Shown here: one piece after another, positions 53,801-61,602 of the stretch
Layout: each line of letters begins with the position of its first letter
Position numbering within the stretch: the stretch's first letter is position 1
Source of the DNA: an uncultured Cryomorphaceae bacterium
GTDB lineage: Bacteria; Bacteroidota; Bacteroidia; Flavobacteriales; Schleiferiaceae
Assembly (NCBI GenBank): GCA_902614915.1
Contig: CACMMX010000010.1
Location: forward strand, 1-64,000
DNA: 64,000 bases
Direction of reading: 5' to 3'
The notes under the pieces: generated by a model
Database searches by the model: none
Told to the model about the DNA's origin: nothing
Seen by the model: only the letters and a program-made list of their open reading frames with translations
Made by a program: the position numbers and the translations under genes

Positions 53801-53919
53801 GCATTCATTAGAATATGCTGCACAAGTGTGTATGTTTTCCCTGACCCTGCAGATGCGTCTAACACTAAAAATGCCTCTTGGGCTGTTAGTGGAGATTCTG
53901 AATTAACGCTTTTAGACAT
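50869..53919 (-). CDS. UvrD/AddA-like helicase with C-terminal nuclease domain
   Basis: A 1016-residue superfamily 1 helicase of the RecB/AddA type for double-strand-break processing. Visible motifs are the P-loop DASAGSGKTY (21-30), DExx region FYIDEFQDTSEVQ, motif III/IV region KKNHRTYGAIV, motif V VHKSKGLEFEHVIVPF, and motif VI VALTRPVRGLHI. The C-terminus has a PD-(D/E)XK-type nuclease site (RPDLIIEQEKELIVIDYKTG). The AddB partner usually found beside it is not adjacent here. Confidence 0.88.
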   Translation of the reverse strand: MSKSVNSESPLTAQEAFLVLDASAGSGKTYTLVQHILMNALKHPKTEYAYQKILAITFTNNAADEMKTRLLEHLLAFSKLDKPWEDTFFKPIWETLGLDAKELQCRAASTSKHMLHNYSTLNVGTIDQFTHRLVRTFTKDLNLDDNFEVRLDLDAMIAEALEDLYTSLGDHSDLKNTMVTMVHERMARDENYNPDYHLKKEGKDSFEEDNWQYLEKLPQPGRLLSVELELKSQVEAIVTEGRDLSNEARNLIKEHGLKGSIVHYKPVKNHILDKWQNLKKNPLSAADSVWKSHVKNNGQVWEDFLNKAKRFESENKRKLMALKLAAVKLQRLAAIKALLQKFDDLQKKQNTMPLSAFNKLIYKELENEPAGFLYARLGEKYWHFYIDEFQDTSEVQFINLHPLIEHTLTKDVFKNSALIVGDAKQSIYRWRGGKAEQFMALVDNAHPINKAGGVEQYKRKTLRLKKNHRTYGAIVNFNNNLFASLSNELLQEGHKSVYSRDRVYQIATKKDDEGEVIVDVIDASDANNFKELACKKTLERIKELHKRKFDYSDIAILVRGNADGKLIANYLTNNGCPVFTSDGLILGNSHEGKLLHAAFKMYLNPEDKPSRFALAHALVRHNKLKAEDGFILEKSTASFGVSALINDFPKVSQLLHPADSLFDFAFRAFDIFGYLDTPNAFVDAALDAVYEYQNREGTFANLPIWWREEAFNRPIQTYANASAIRVMTVHKSKGLEFEHVIVPFDINYKIDNTEHWLEFPYHDEIERIPVSFTKENLDLFEKDHIIELETKSRFDWMNMIYVALTRPVRGLHIILKEDEEAKNLSKAIFDYLGVEGNAGQHRIGKAVLPKDKNEVNTKAEMFLTKTTLGAAKLKMAHAAPQNWYEGGIDPRKWGTAIHRILQGPKEKRHQSLERLYRSGIISNALRERAYNILNQIGTHKILNLLEKENTAVYTERSLVDGESFFRPDLIIEQEKELIVIDYKTGVPKEKDEKQLNEYINLLSACFENVQGELLYV

Positions 53920-54166
53920 AGCCTTAATTTACACCGTTTAAATTCATTTGGCGTCATTCTCCGTTAATTCTTTAAGCCCACCGCTCTTTAGGATATAAGG
54001 CATATCGATTTTCATATTTTACCAATTAATTTTATGACTTTCTATGCCTTGCATATTGATACCCCTTGCTATAATAACGGGAGCGAGCAATATAAGATTC
54101 TTGAATATCTGCTTGAAGAGCAAACCACCGAGGTTTTAAAAATTTAGTTAAGTGGTCTTTATAGTT

Positions 54167-54179
54167 TAGTTTTGCTAAA
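54167..54179 (+). promoter_or_regulatory. sod promoter element with overlapping dyad
   Basis: TAGTTTTG (54167-54174) fits TAnnTTTG and lies 26 bases before the ATG. It is embedded in the dyad TTTAG-TTTTG-CTAAA (54165-54179), which resembles the one before the MntR-like gene at 56195-56210. The spacing differs by one base, so shared control is only a suggestion. Confidence 0.5.
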
Positions 54180-54199
54180 AATTAAAACCCTTTTTTATT

Positions 54200-54802
54200 A
54201 TGGCATTTAAATTACCACAATTGGGATACGCACATGATGCGCTAGAACCTCACTTTGATGCGCGTACCATGGAAATCCACCACGGGAAACACCATGCAGG
54301 ATACACGTCAAAGCTAAATGCAGCAGTTGAAGGCACAGATATGGAAGGTAAGTCTATTGAGGAGTTGCTTGCAAACCATTCAGACAATGTAGCTATCCGT
54401 AATAACGGTGGCGGTTATTACAATCATTGCTTGTTTTGGGAAGTGCTTTCTCCAAACGGCGGCGGCGCGCCAACAGGTGATTTGGCAGCGGCTATTGACG
54501 ATGCATTTGGTTCGTTGGACGGTTTGAAAGAAAAATTCAATGCCGCTGCTGCGACTCGTTTCGGATCAGGTTGGGCTTGGTTGTGTGTTAAAGACGGCAA
54601 GCTGGAGGTTTGTTCTTCTGCAAACCAAGACAACACATTGATGCCAGGCGTTAGCTGTGGTGGTCACCCAATAATGGGCTTGGACGTTTGGGAGCACGCA
54701 TATTATTTGAACTACCAGAATCGTCGTCCTGATTACATAGTAGCATTTTGGAATGTAGTTAATTGGGCTGCAGTAGCTGAAAAATATGCTGCTGTAAAGT
54801 AA
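54200..54802 (+). CDS. sodA: Superoxide dismutase, Mn-type
   Basis: Fe/Mn superoxide dismutase of 200 residues. Metal ligands are His 27 (EIHHGK), His 76 (YYNHCLFW), Asp 162 and His 166 (LDVWEHAYY). Gly in the GGGYYNH region and Gln 143 in SSANQDN are the arrangement of Mn-type enzymes; Fe-types place the Gln elsewhere. Cambialistic use cannot be excluded. It is a single gene with a promoter-like element and strong terminator, 1.4 kb from the MntR-like gene that starts the manganese-type operon. Confidence 0.95.
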   Translation: MAFKLPQLGYAHDALEPHFDARTMEIHHGKHHAGYTSKLNAAVEGTDMEGKSIEELLANHSDNVAIRNNGGGYYNHCLFWEVLSPNGGGAPTGDLAAAIDDAFGSLDGLKEKFNAAAATRFGSGWAWLCVKDGKLEVCSSANQDNTLMPGVSCGGHPIMGLDVWEHAYYLNYQNRRPDYIVAFWNVVNWAAVAEKYAAVK

Positions 54803-54828
54803 CTTTATATCTTGTTTTATAAACAAAG

Positions 54829-54856
54829 AGCTCGAGAAATTTTTCGGGCTCTTTTT
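54829..54856 (+). terminator. Terminator after sodA
   Basis: GAGCTCGA (54829-54836) pairs with TCGGGCTC (54844-54851, one T-G pair) and is followed by TTTTT. It lies 26 bases after the sodA stop. Confidence 0.85.
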
Positions 54857-54892
54857 ATGTTGCGGGACTAGCTTAATGTCGCCGTATATCTT

Positions 54893-55360
54893 TTAATTGG
54901 ACCTTAGATAGAAATAAAACCTCCCCCCTACGCCAACATTTATTACTAATTCCGGTGAGGGAATGACGGCAATACCTGGCGAAAATTCGAAAAAGATATC
55001 TGCCGGATAATTGTTAAATTCATAAGCCACCCCGAATGGTACGCGAGCGTAAACCTGACTTTCGCTTTCATAGCTTTTTATATGTGCCCCAAAACCATAA
55101 TAAAGCGGGACATAACCTTTATCGGTAGTTATGAAACTGCGGTCGTGTAAAAGAAAATCCACTCCTAAATTGATTCCAGAATTCCTAGTAGTGCTATAGC
55201 CGAGTGTAAATTGAAACGCTTGGTTAGTGTTGTTGAATTTCTTAACGCTAAAGCCGCTTGGTTCCCCTATTGCCATTCCAACTCCATGGGGTCTGTTGAA
55301 ATTCTGTGCGCTCGTAGATAAGACAGTGAGAAGAGCCAATGAAAGAGTGATTTGTTTCAT
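54893..55360 (-). CDS. Small exported beta-barrel-like protein
   Basis: A 155-residue exported protein (signal peptide ending STSAQ) with alternating strand patterns such as FQFTLGYSTT, GINLGVDFLLHD and a C-terminal GVGGRFYFYL ending in aromatic residues, so probably an outer-membrane barrel of about eight strands. No family is recognised. It overlaps the lpxH-like gene by four bases and is its downstream partner, which suggests an outer-membrane/lipid A context. Confidence 0.72.
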   Translation of the reverse strand: MKQITLSLALLTVLSTSAQNFNRPHGVGMAIGEPSGFSVKKFNNTNQAFQFTLGYSTTRNSGINLGVDFLLHDRSFITTDKGYVPLYYGFGAHIKSYESESQVYARVPFGVAYEFNNYPADIFFEFSPGIAVIPSPELVINVGVGGRFYFYLRSN

Positions 55361-56130
55361 TTTTCTGGATTAAAAGTATCTGTGATTAAACGAGTTCCGT
55401 TCCATTTTGCAAAAGAATCTATGCTAATCCAATCGCCCAAAACAACGTATCTTGATTCAATATTTATGCCGTTTTTTCGAGTATGTTCAAGCGGTATGTC
55501 CTTAAGATAGTGTCTGTGCCCGTAAATAAAATAATCTATTTGCGTGCTCTCAAGGATAGTCAAACTGTGTTGAAGTAGCCTTTCCTTTACCCCTAAAAAC
55601 TTGTGGTCCTCTTCGGTTTGGGAAGCGCGTGAGGCGCGAGACATTTTAGCGGCAAACCAGATACCGAAATTGGGATGAAGCCTTCGATAGAGCCATTGAC
55701 ATACCTTATTCATAAATACCTTTTTCAGCAGTTTGTATTGCAGTTCACCTGGGCCTAGACCATCGCCGTGGGCAATATAAAACCGCTTTGATCCTAGTTT
55801 AATTTCTAAAGGTTTGCGATGGATGGTTGCTCCTAGTTCAACGACTAGATAGTCGCTAATCCACAAGTCGTGATTACCGGTGAAAATATGCAAATCAAGC
55901 CCGTTGTCTACAAGTTGAGCAAGTCGTCCTAATAATCTACTGTGGCCGCGTGGGACAACATGTTTGTATTCAAACCAATAATCAAAGAGATCTCCAACGA
56001 TGTAAAGCCTCTTACAATCGGATTCAATGGCATCCATGAAGCGGATTAATTTGCGCTCACGTTTCTGGCTTTCCGTTATTGAAGGCGCACCAAGGTGAAT
56101 GTCTGAGATGAAGTATATATTTTCCTTCAT
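55357..56130 (-). CDS. lpxH: UDP-2,3-diacylglucosamine diphosphatase (LpxH-like)
   Basis: Metallophosphoesterase of lipid A synthesis that cleaves UDP-2,3-diacylglucosamine to lipid X and UMP. Metal-site texts are FISDIHLGAP (DxH), VGDLFDYWFE (GDxxD), FTGNHDLW (GNHD), YIAHGDGLGPG and YGHRHYLKD (GHxH). DYWFEY is typical of LpxH. ATG 56130 (257 residues) places the DxH motif close to the N-terminus as usual; ATG 56139 would add three residues. It forms a leftward unit with the small barrel gene. Confidence 0.88.
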   Translation of the reverse strand: MKENIYFISDIHLGAPSITESQKRERKLIRFMDAIESDCKRLYIVGDLFDYWFEYKHVVPRGHSRLLGRLAQLVDNGLDLHIFTGNHDLWISDYLVVELGATIHRKPLEIKLGSKRFYIAHGDGLGPGELQYKLLKKVFMNKVCQWLYRRLHPNFGIWFAAKMSRASRASQTEEDHKFLGVKERLLQHSLTILESTQIDYFIYGHRHYLKDIPLEHTRKNGINIESRYVVLGDWISIDSFAKWNGTRLITDTFNPEK

Positions 56131-56193
56131 GCGTTGCAAGTTACACTCTTCTTAGAAGATATTCATAGGTTAATTGCGTATATGCGCTCAAAG

Positions 56194-56211
56194 GTTTAGT
56201 TTTACCTAAAC
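56194..56211 (+). promoter_or_regulatory. Palindromic operator at the mntR-like promoter
   Basis: GTTTAG (56194-56199) and CTAAAC (56206-56211) form a perfect inverted repeat with a six-base centre. It overlaps a near-consensus -7 element (TAGTTTTA, one mismatch) 20-30 bases before the GTG start. DtxR/MntR-family operators are palindromes of this size, so this is a good autoregulation site. Confidence 0.6.
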
Positions 56212-56226
56212 TTATTTGTAGGCAAA

Positions 56227-56886
56227 GTGAATAATCATACAGAAAGCGAGGAGAACTATATTAAAGCGCTGTACTATTTAGGCGGTGAAGCTACCGTTGC
56301 TAGCGGCGCTCTTGCAAACCGAGTGGGTGCCAAGGGTCCTTCGGCAACACAAGCGGTGAGAAGACTCGCTTCAAAAGGTCTTGTTGAAGTTATTCCTTAC
56401 AAGGGAGTTAAGCTCACTTTAGACGGGCTAACCTTGGCTAAACATATTTTACGTAAGCATAGATTATGGGAGACGTTTTTGGTTGAAAAACTTGGCTTTG
56501 GCTGGGAAGAAGTTCATTCTATCGCTGAACAGCTAGAACACATTCAAAGCCGAGAACTGGTAGAAAAGCTGGCAGAGTATCTGGACTCACCTGCTCATGA
56601 TCCTCATGGCGATCCAATTCCTCAAGCAGATGGAAAAATACCACCTGCGGTGGGAAAACCGCTGCAGCAATTTCCTCAGGGCAGCAGCCTGAAAGTCGTT
56701 CGTGTGGAGGACGCAGGAACAGACTTTTTTACACAATTAGATCTTTTAAAAATAAGCTTAGGCAAAGAGTATACTTTAAAATCTGTGTCAAGTTTTGATT
56801 TTAGTATCCAGCTTCAGGCTGAAGAAGGCGAATCCTTCTGGTTAAGCCATAGTATGTCCTCAAACATTTACGCAATATCCCTATGA
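56227..56886 (+). CDS. DtxR/MntR-family metal-dependent repressor
   Basis: A 219-residue regulator. Winged-helix N-terminus (SEENYIKALYYL; ALANRVGAKGPSATQAVRRL), dimerisation/metal domain (HRLWETFLVEKLGF, AEQLEHIQS, SPAHDPHGDPIP), and a C-terminal FeoA/SH3-like domain (about 150-219). The metal ligands of the family are His and Glu in these blocks. It begins with GTG 56227 downstream of a palindrome and overlaps the substrate-binding gene by ATGA. It is likely to repress its own importer operon when Mn (or Fe) is plentiful. Confidence 0.9.
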   Translation: MNNHTESEENYIKALYYLGGEATVASGALANRVGAKGPSATQAVRRLASKGLVEVIPYKGVKLTLDGLTLAKHILRKHRLWETFLVEKLGFGWEEVHSIAEQLEHIQSRELVEKLAEYLDSPAHDPHGDPIPQADGKIPPAVGKPLQQFPQGSSLKVVRVEDAGTDFFTQLDLLKISLGKEYTLKSVSSFDFSIQLQAEEGESFWLSHSMSSNIYAISL

Positions 56887-57773
56887 AAGCCCTAATCAAA
56901 TTTCTTTTACCAATTACTCTTCTTGTTTCTTGTGAAGCGCCTAAGGGAGCGGAAGTTTTAGCAACCACTTCTGTAGTTGCAGATGCTGCTCGACAGTTAC
57001 TGCCTCCCGAAGTTGAAGTGCAGGCGTTAATGCAAAGCAACATTGACCCTCATTCATACAAACCTGTAGAAAAAGACGTACATGCCATTACTAGTGCACA
57101 AATTGTATTGCACAATGGCCTTCATCTTGAGGGTAAAATGACAGAAATATTAGAAAAAGTTTCCTTGACAAAACCTGTTTATGAAATGAGCGAATCGCTT
57201 ACGAGTTTAGAGTTAATAACTGTTGGCCCAAATGTTTTTGATCCACACATTTGGTTTGATCTTAAACTTTGGGAACGTTGTGTGAGTGAATTAGCCCTGT
57301 TTTTAATTGAACAATACCCTGAGTACAGCGTGATTATTGAAAGCAGAAGTGAAGCATATAGTGCTAAATTGTTAAACGCGCATAATACGTTCTATAATAA
57401 AAGCAACGAGATACCTGACTCGTTAAGGGCCATAGTTACCGCACATGATGCCTTCTCATATTTTGGAAGAGCTTATGGTGTAAAGGTTAAGGGGCTACAA
57501 GGCGTTAGTACTGCAGCTGAATTTGGTGTGAAGGACATGAGCAATACAGCGGACTTTATAGTTAAGACAGGCTTAAATACCGTATTCACAGAAACCTCAG
57601 TAAATTCAAAAAGTATTGAAGCATTACAGGAGGCTGTAGAACAGAAGGGGGGAAAGGTTAGACTTGGCAAGCCCCTCTATTCAGACGCCCTTGGGGAACA
57701 AGGAACGAAAGAAGCGACTTTAATCGGTGCATTTAAATACAATACAACACAAATATTAAACTCTTGGAAATAA
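56883..57773 (+). CDS. Metal ABC transporter substrate-binding lipoprotein, cluster 2
   Basis: TroA/MntA-like solute-binding lipoprotein, 296 residues, lipobox LVSC (Cys 17). The ligand set is His 57 (IDPHSYKP), His 122 (FDPHIWFD), Glu 213 (AAEFG) and Asp 268 (YSDALG), as in Mn-binding members; there is no His-rich zinc loop. It overlaps the regulator gene upstream and shares one base with the ATPase start downstream (TAATG). It is paralogous to the protein at 12206-13111. Confidence 0.9.
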   Translation: MKALIKFLLPITLLVSCEAPKGAEVLATTSVVADAARQLLPPEVEVQALMQSNIDPHSYKPVEKDVHAITSAQIVLHNGLHLEGKMTEILEKVSLTKPVYEMSESLTSLELITVGPNVFDPHIWFDLKLWERCVSELALFLIEQYPEYSVIIESRSEAYSAKLLNAHNTFYNKSNEIPDSLRAIVTAHDAFSYFGRAYGVKVKGLQGVSTAAEFGVKDMSNTADFIVKTGLNTVFTETSVNSKSIEALQEAVEQKGGKVRLGKPLYSDALGEQGTKEATLIGAFKYNTTQILNSWK

Positions 57774-58576
57774 TGGAAAAGAGCATTGAAGTACATAACC
57801 TTACGGTAAGCTATCATAGTAAACCGGTGCTGTGGGACGTGGACTTTTCATTACCTATGGGAAAAATAATAGGAATCGTTGGCCCAAATGGGTCGGGTAA
57901 AACTACTATGCTTAAAACTATAATGGGTCTAATGAAGCCCGATAGCGGCTACACGGAAATCTTTGGGCAGCCATTGGATAAAGTGCGTTCCCGAGTAAGT
58001 TATGTTCCTCAACGAGAAAGTGTAGATTGGGATTTTCCTGCAGACGTCATGGATGTGGTGTTAATGGGTCGGTACAGAAAGAATAATCTCTTTAGAAGAA
58101 TTTCTAAAGACGACAAGAGAATTGCCACAGAGGCTTTAGAGAAAGTAAATCTTTTGGAGTTTGCGCATAGACAGATTTCTCAGCTTTCTGGAGGACAACA
58201 GCAGCGTGTTTTTATTGCAAGGTCATTGGCGCAGCAGGCAGACATCTATTTAATGGATGAACCTTTTGTGGGTGTTGATGCAGCGACTGAGGACGCGATT
58301 TTACAATTATTGCAAGAGATGAAAAATCAGGGTAAGACGGTTGTTATTGTCCACCACGACTTGCAGACGGCTAACGAATATTTTGATCACATCGTATTGT
58401 TGAATACAAGGCTTGTAGCCGCTGGTCCTAAGAATGAGGTGTTCACAAAGGACTTGCTACAAGAAGCGTATGGCGGGCGTTTAACGGTTCTATCCAAGTT
58501 AGGAGATTTGATAAGCACGGAAGAGTTTCCTCTACGTGAGCCAGAATTTAAGGAAAATAAACCTGATAAAGAATAA
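57773..58576 (+). CDS. Metal ABC transporter ATP-binding protein
   Basis: ATPase of the Mn/Zn importer, 267 residues from ATG 57773. Walker A GPNGSGKTT (37-45), Q-loop YVPQRESVDWDFP (SVDWDFP is typical of Mn/Zn/Fe importer ATPases), signature LSGGQQQR, Walker B IYLMDEP and the switch His in VIVHHDL. The frame also opens at TTG 57764, but the ATG overlapping the upstream stop is more likely. It is the only ATPase of this family in the window. Confidence 0.93.
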   Translation: MEKSIEVHNLTVSYHSKPVLWDVDFSLPMGKIIGIVGPNGSGKTTMLKTIMGLMKPDSGYTEIFGQPLDKVRSRVSYVPQRESVDWDFPADVMDVVLMGRYRKNNLFRRISKDDKRIATEALEKVNLLEFAHRQISQLSGGQQQRVFIARSLAQQADIYLMDEPFVGVDAATEDAILQLLQEMKNQGKTVVIVHHDLQTANEYFDHIVLLNTRLVAAGPKNEVFTKDLLQEAYGGRLTVLSKLGDLISTEEFPLREPEFKENKPDKE

Positions 58577-58578
58577 GA

Positions 58579-59841
58579 ATGGACCCTGTTTTCCTAAAGG
58601 TTTTAGTCGGTACAACCCTTTTAGCAGCTTCTTCTTCTGTGGTTGGTGCTTTCAGTTATCTCAAAGGACAGAGTCTTATTGGAGACGCTATTGCTCATGC
58701 GTTGTTGCCGGGAGTTGTCCTTGCATTTATTCTTGGCGGAATTAGAAATTCTAGTTTGCTGATTTTCGGAGCCCTCATTAGCGGTTTGTTGGCACATTAT
58801 GGAATAGGATATATAGAAAACAAGACAAAACTCAAGAACGATACCGCGGTGAGTTTAGTGCTTTCAACTTTTTTTGGGTTTGGAATTATGTTGATGTCCT
58901 ATATTCAGCGAACAGGAATAGGTCAACAAGCCGGGCTAGAGCGTTTTCTTTTGGGTAAAGCAGCGGCTATAACTATGCAGGACATTTATATTTTTACAGT
59001 ACTTGCCCTTCTATTAATTATTGGCGTTGGTCTATTTTATAAGGGTTTTCAGCTCATGACGTTTAATGAAGATTTTGCTCAAGCTATAGGGCTGCCTATG
59101 CCGCTTATTCGCTGTGCGTTTACGGTTCTTACGGTTTTGGCAATTACAATTGGCATACAAACCGTTGGTGTTGTTTTGATGGCAGCATTACTTATTACGC
59201 CCTCCGCTACCGCAAGGGTTTGGACAAATAGTCTGCCTTCGATGTTAGTTCTAACCGCGTCATTTGCCGGTGTCGCAGCTGTACTAGGAACTTACATATC
59301 TAGCGCACTTTCAAAGATGCCTACGGGACCGTGGGTGGTCCTGGTTATGGCTTTTTTTGGTTTCTCATCGTTATTGTTTGCGCCTAAAAGAGGGTGGTTT
59401 TCTAAACAAAAACAGGCTAATGCGAACCAACGAAAAACGATTCGAGAAAACGTCCTTAAACTTCTCTTTCAGCAGGAAGAGCATAGGGGGCTTCCTATTG
59501 TGCTTTCTGTTGATGAAATACAGCGCAAAAGGGTAATCCGCTTAGACAGATTAACATCGGCACTCAAGGAGCTGAAAAAGCGCTTGTTAATTATTGACTA
59601 TGGCGGCTGCTATGGCTTAACTGAGCTTGGTCGTAGTGAAGGTAGGAGGGTTGTTCGTCTTCATAGATTGTGGGAATTGTATCTTACAGAACGTCTTGGG
59701 ATGGCCGCTGATCACATTCACCCACAAGCTGAAACGATGGAGCACGTGATTACTCCAGAAATAGAAGAATTACTAGTTAAAGAATTGGGGAATCCCGAAG
59801 TGGATCCGCACAAAAGTCCAATACCTTATGAAGAAGATTAG
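58579..59841 (+). CDS. Metal ABC permease fused to a DtxR/MntR-like domain, cluster 2
   Basis: A 420-residue fusion. Residues 1-275 are an ABC-3 permease (LIGDAIAHALLPGVVLAF; GVVLMAALLITPSATARVW). Residues 285-420 form a DtxR-like winged helix plus dimerisation domain (LSVDEIQRKRVIRLDRL; HRLWELYLTERLG; QAETMEHVITPEIEE) ending DPHKSPIP, the intact metal-site text. It starts two bases after the ATPase stop and overlaps the barrel gene by 14 bases. The cytoplasmic domain may sense metal and gate transport or bind DNA; both are inference. Confidence 0.9.
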   Translation: MDPVFLKVLVGTTLLAASSSVVGAFSYLKGQSLIGDAIAHALLPGVVLAFILGGIRNSSLLIFGALISGLLAHYGIGYIENKTKLKNDTAVSLVLSTFFGFGIMLMSYIQRTGIGQQAGLERFLLGKAAAITMQDIYIFTVLALLLIIGVGLFYKGFQLMTFNEDFAQAIGLPMPLIRCAFTVLTVLAITIGIQTVGVVLMAALLITPSATARVWTNSLPSMLVLTASFAGVAAVLGTYISSALSKMPTGPWVVLVMAFFGFSSLLFAPKRGWFSKQKQANANQRKTIRENVLKLLFQQEEHRGLPIVLSVDEIQRKRVIRLDRLTSALKELKKRLLIIDYGGCYGLTELGRSEGRRVVRLHRLWELYLTERLGMAADHIHPQAETMEHVITPEIEELLVKELGNPEVDPHKSPIPYEED

Positions 59842-60736
59842 CATTTTGATTTTAACAGTCTCATCTTTTTGGGGCATGGCTCAGGAGCGTCCTGAGACAG
59901 ATGATAATGTAGGCCAAATAAGTCCGAATACCCCAATGATTAAAACATTTCCCATTGCGACGGACCGTCCAGATATGACAGAGAGTGCTTTTATAACACC
60001 TGTAGGCTGGTTACAGTATGAAGGCGGGTATCAGTATTCACATAGCGAGAGCCTCTTGCCTGGAGGTGAAGTTATAGATATTCATCAGGTTGAGCAGGTG
60101 TTGCGGTTTGGTATTAATAGACGATTTGAATTTCGTAGTGTGGTTAATTCGAATACTCAACAATTTGATAATCCATCTACTTTGAATGATCCTTATCGCA
60201 GAACAGGTGTTAGTCCATTGACTATTGGTTTTAAGTATAATTTGTTGGAAGAAAGCCATAAAATGCCACAGACAACCTGGTTGAGTCATACCACACTTCC
60301 TTGGCTTTCCTTAGGTGATTACCGTCAGGTTTATCCAAACAATACAGTGTTTCACGAACAGCGATTGATGCTAGAAAAAGGGATTACCTCTAAGGTCGCC
60401 CTTGCCTCTAACATTGGTTTTTCTGGCGCTTTAAATGGAACCGCTGGCTATATTAACGAGGGGATGTTTTCTTTCGCAGTAGGCTATGATTTCGGTAATG
60501 ATTGGGGAGTATATATAGAATATTTTACCAACTGGGAATTGGTACAGACGCAGCTTTTTCATACCCCTTTTGTTGACGGGGGAATCACTAAACTATTGTC
60601 TAGTGATTTGCAATGGGATGTTTATGCAGGTTATGATATATCAGAAACTGTTGACGCCCGCAATCCAACGACCGGCTTTATTGCAGGCGCTGGAATTAGC
60701 TACCGACTTCCGTTAGCCCATCGTTTAAGCCGGTGA
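59828..60736 (+). CDS. Outer-membrane beta-barrel protein inside the metal-importer operon
   Basis: A 302-residue exported protein (signal peptide ending GMAQ) with barrel-type alternating strands and a terminal GAGISYRLPL. The opening TDRPDMTESAFITPVGWLQYEGG matches MetA-pathway/transporter-type barrels in Bacteroidota. It overlaps the permease-DtxR gene by 14 bases and the next permease gene by four (GTGA), so it is co-translated with the importer. I infer an outer-membrane entry port for the metal, comparable in idea to MnoP. No metal site is identified. Confidence 0.85.
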   Translation: MKKISILILTVSSFWGMAQERPETDDNVGQISPNTPMIKTFPIATDRPDMTESAFITPVGWLQYEGGYQYSHSESLLPGGEVIDIHQVEQVLRFGINRRFEFRSVVNSNTQQFDNPSTLNDPYRRTGVSPLTIGFKYNLLEESHKMPQTTWLSHTTLPWLSLGDYRQVYPNNTVFHEQRLMLEKGITSKVALASNIGFSGALNGTAGYINEGMFSFAVGYDFGNDWGVYIEYFTNWELVQTQLFHTPFVDGGITKLLSSDLQWDVYAGYDISETVDARNPTTGFIAGAGISYRLPLAHRLSR

Positions 60737-61602
60737 ATCCTACGTTATCCATAGCATTGGTTGCTTCTTTTATAGGTGTCTCATGCGCATTGCTTGGGGT
60801 GTTTTTAGTGCTGCGAAAGATGACGATGGTTGGAGACGCTATTTCTCACGCTGTATTACCTGGAATCGCAATTGCCTATTGGTTAAGTCAAAGCAGGGCA
60901 AGCCTTGTCATGTTTGTCGGAGCGGCCATCGTGGGTGTTGGCGCCACGGTAATAATAGAGCTATTGAGAAAAAAGCTTCGCGTACAGAGTGACGCAAGTA
61001 TAGGCATGACATTTACTTCCCTTTTTGCCTTAGGAGTGGTTCTAATAACCTTTTGGAGCGACAGTGTGGACCTAGACCAAGAGTGTGTTCTTTATGGAGA
61101 AATAGCATATGTACCTTTCAATCTTTGGATAATAAACGGGACTTCCTATGGGCCCATTGCTCTTTGGTCTTCAAGTGTTTTGTTTTTGGTAGTCCTAGTA
61201 TATTTAATCATTGGGTACAAAGGGTTAAAAATGACTAGTTTTAATGAAGATTATGCCATGGTGTTAGGTATTTCAGCGGGTCTTTGGAACTTGAGCTTAA
61301 TGTCCATGGTTAGCTTGGCTACGGTGGTTAGCTTTGAAAGTGTTGGAGCTATTCTTGTGGTGGCTTTACTTGTAGCTCCTGCGGCAAGTGCATATTTGCT
61401 GGTCCAAAAATTGAAACCATTGCTAATTTTAAGCGCTGTTTATGGTTTATTGGGCGCCTTAGGCGGGTATGGACTTAGCAAGCTCATAGAAACAAGCATA
61501 GCAGGCTCAATTACAACAGTATTGGGGATTCTATTTTTATTTTCGTTGGTAATTCAAATAACCATAAAAACTAAAAAAACAGTTCATGCACTGGAAAGTT
61601 AA
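60733..61602 (+). CDS. Metal ABC transporter permease (MntD/ZnuB-like), cluster 2
   Basis: ABC-3 family permease, 289 residues, eight or nine helices, with GDAISHAVLPGIAIAYWL and SFESVGAILVVALLVAP. It is the paralogue of the cluster 1 permease. The start is GTG 60733, overlapping the barrel gene by GTGA. It completes a regulator-lipoprotein-ATPase-permease/DtxR-barrel-permease operon and overlaps the ElaA-like gene by 17 bases. Confidence 0.9.
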   Translation: MNPTLSIALVASFIGVSCALLGVFLVLRKMTMVGDAISHAVLPGIAIAYWLSQSRASLVMFVGAAIVGVGATVIIELLRKKLRVQSDASIGMTFTSLFALGVVLITFWSDSVDLDQECVLYGEIAYVPFNLWIINGTSYGPIALWSSSVLFLVVLVYLIIGYKGLKMTSFNEDYAMVLGISAGLWNLSLMSMVSLATVVSFESVGAILVVALLVAPAASAYLLVQKLKPLLILSAVYGLLGALGGYGLSKLIETSIAGSITTVLGILFLFSLVIQITIKTKKTVHALES

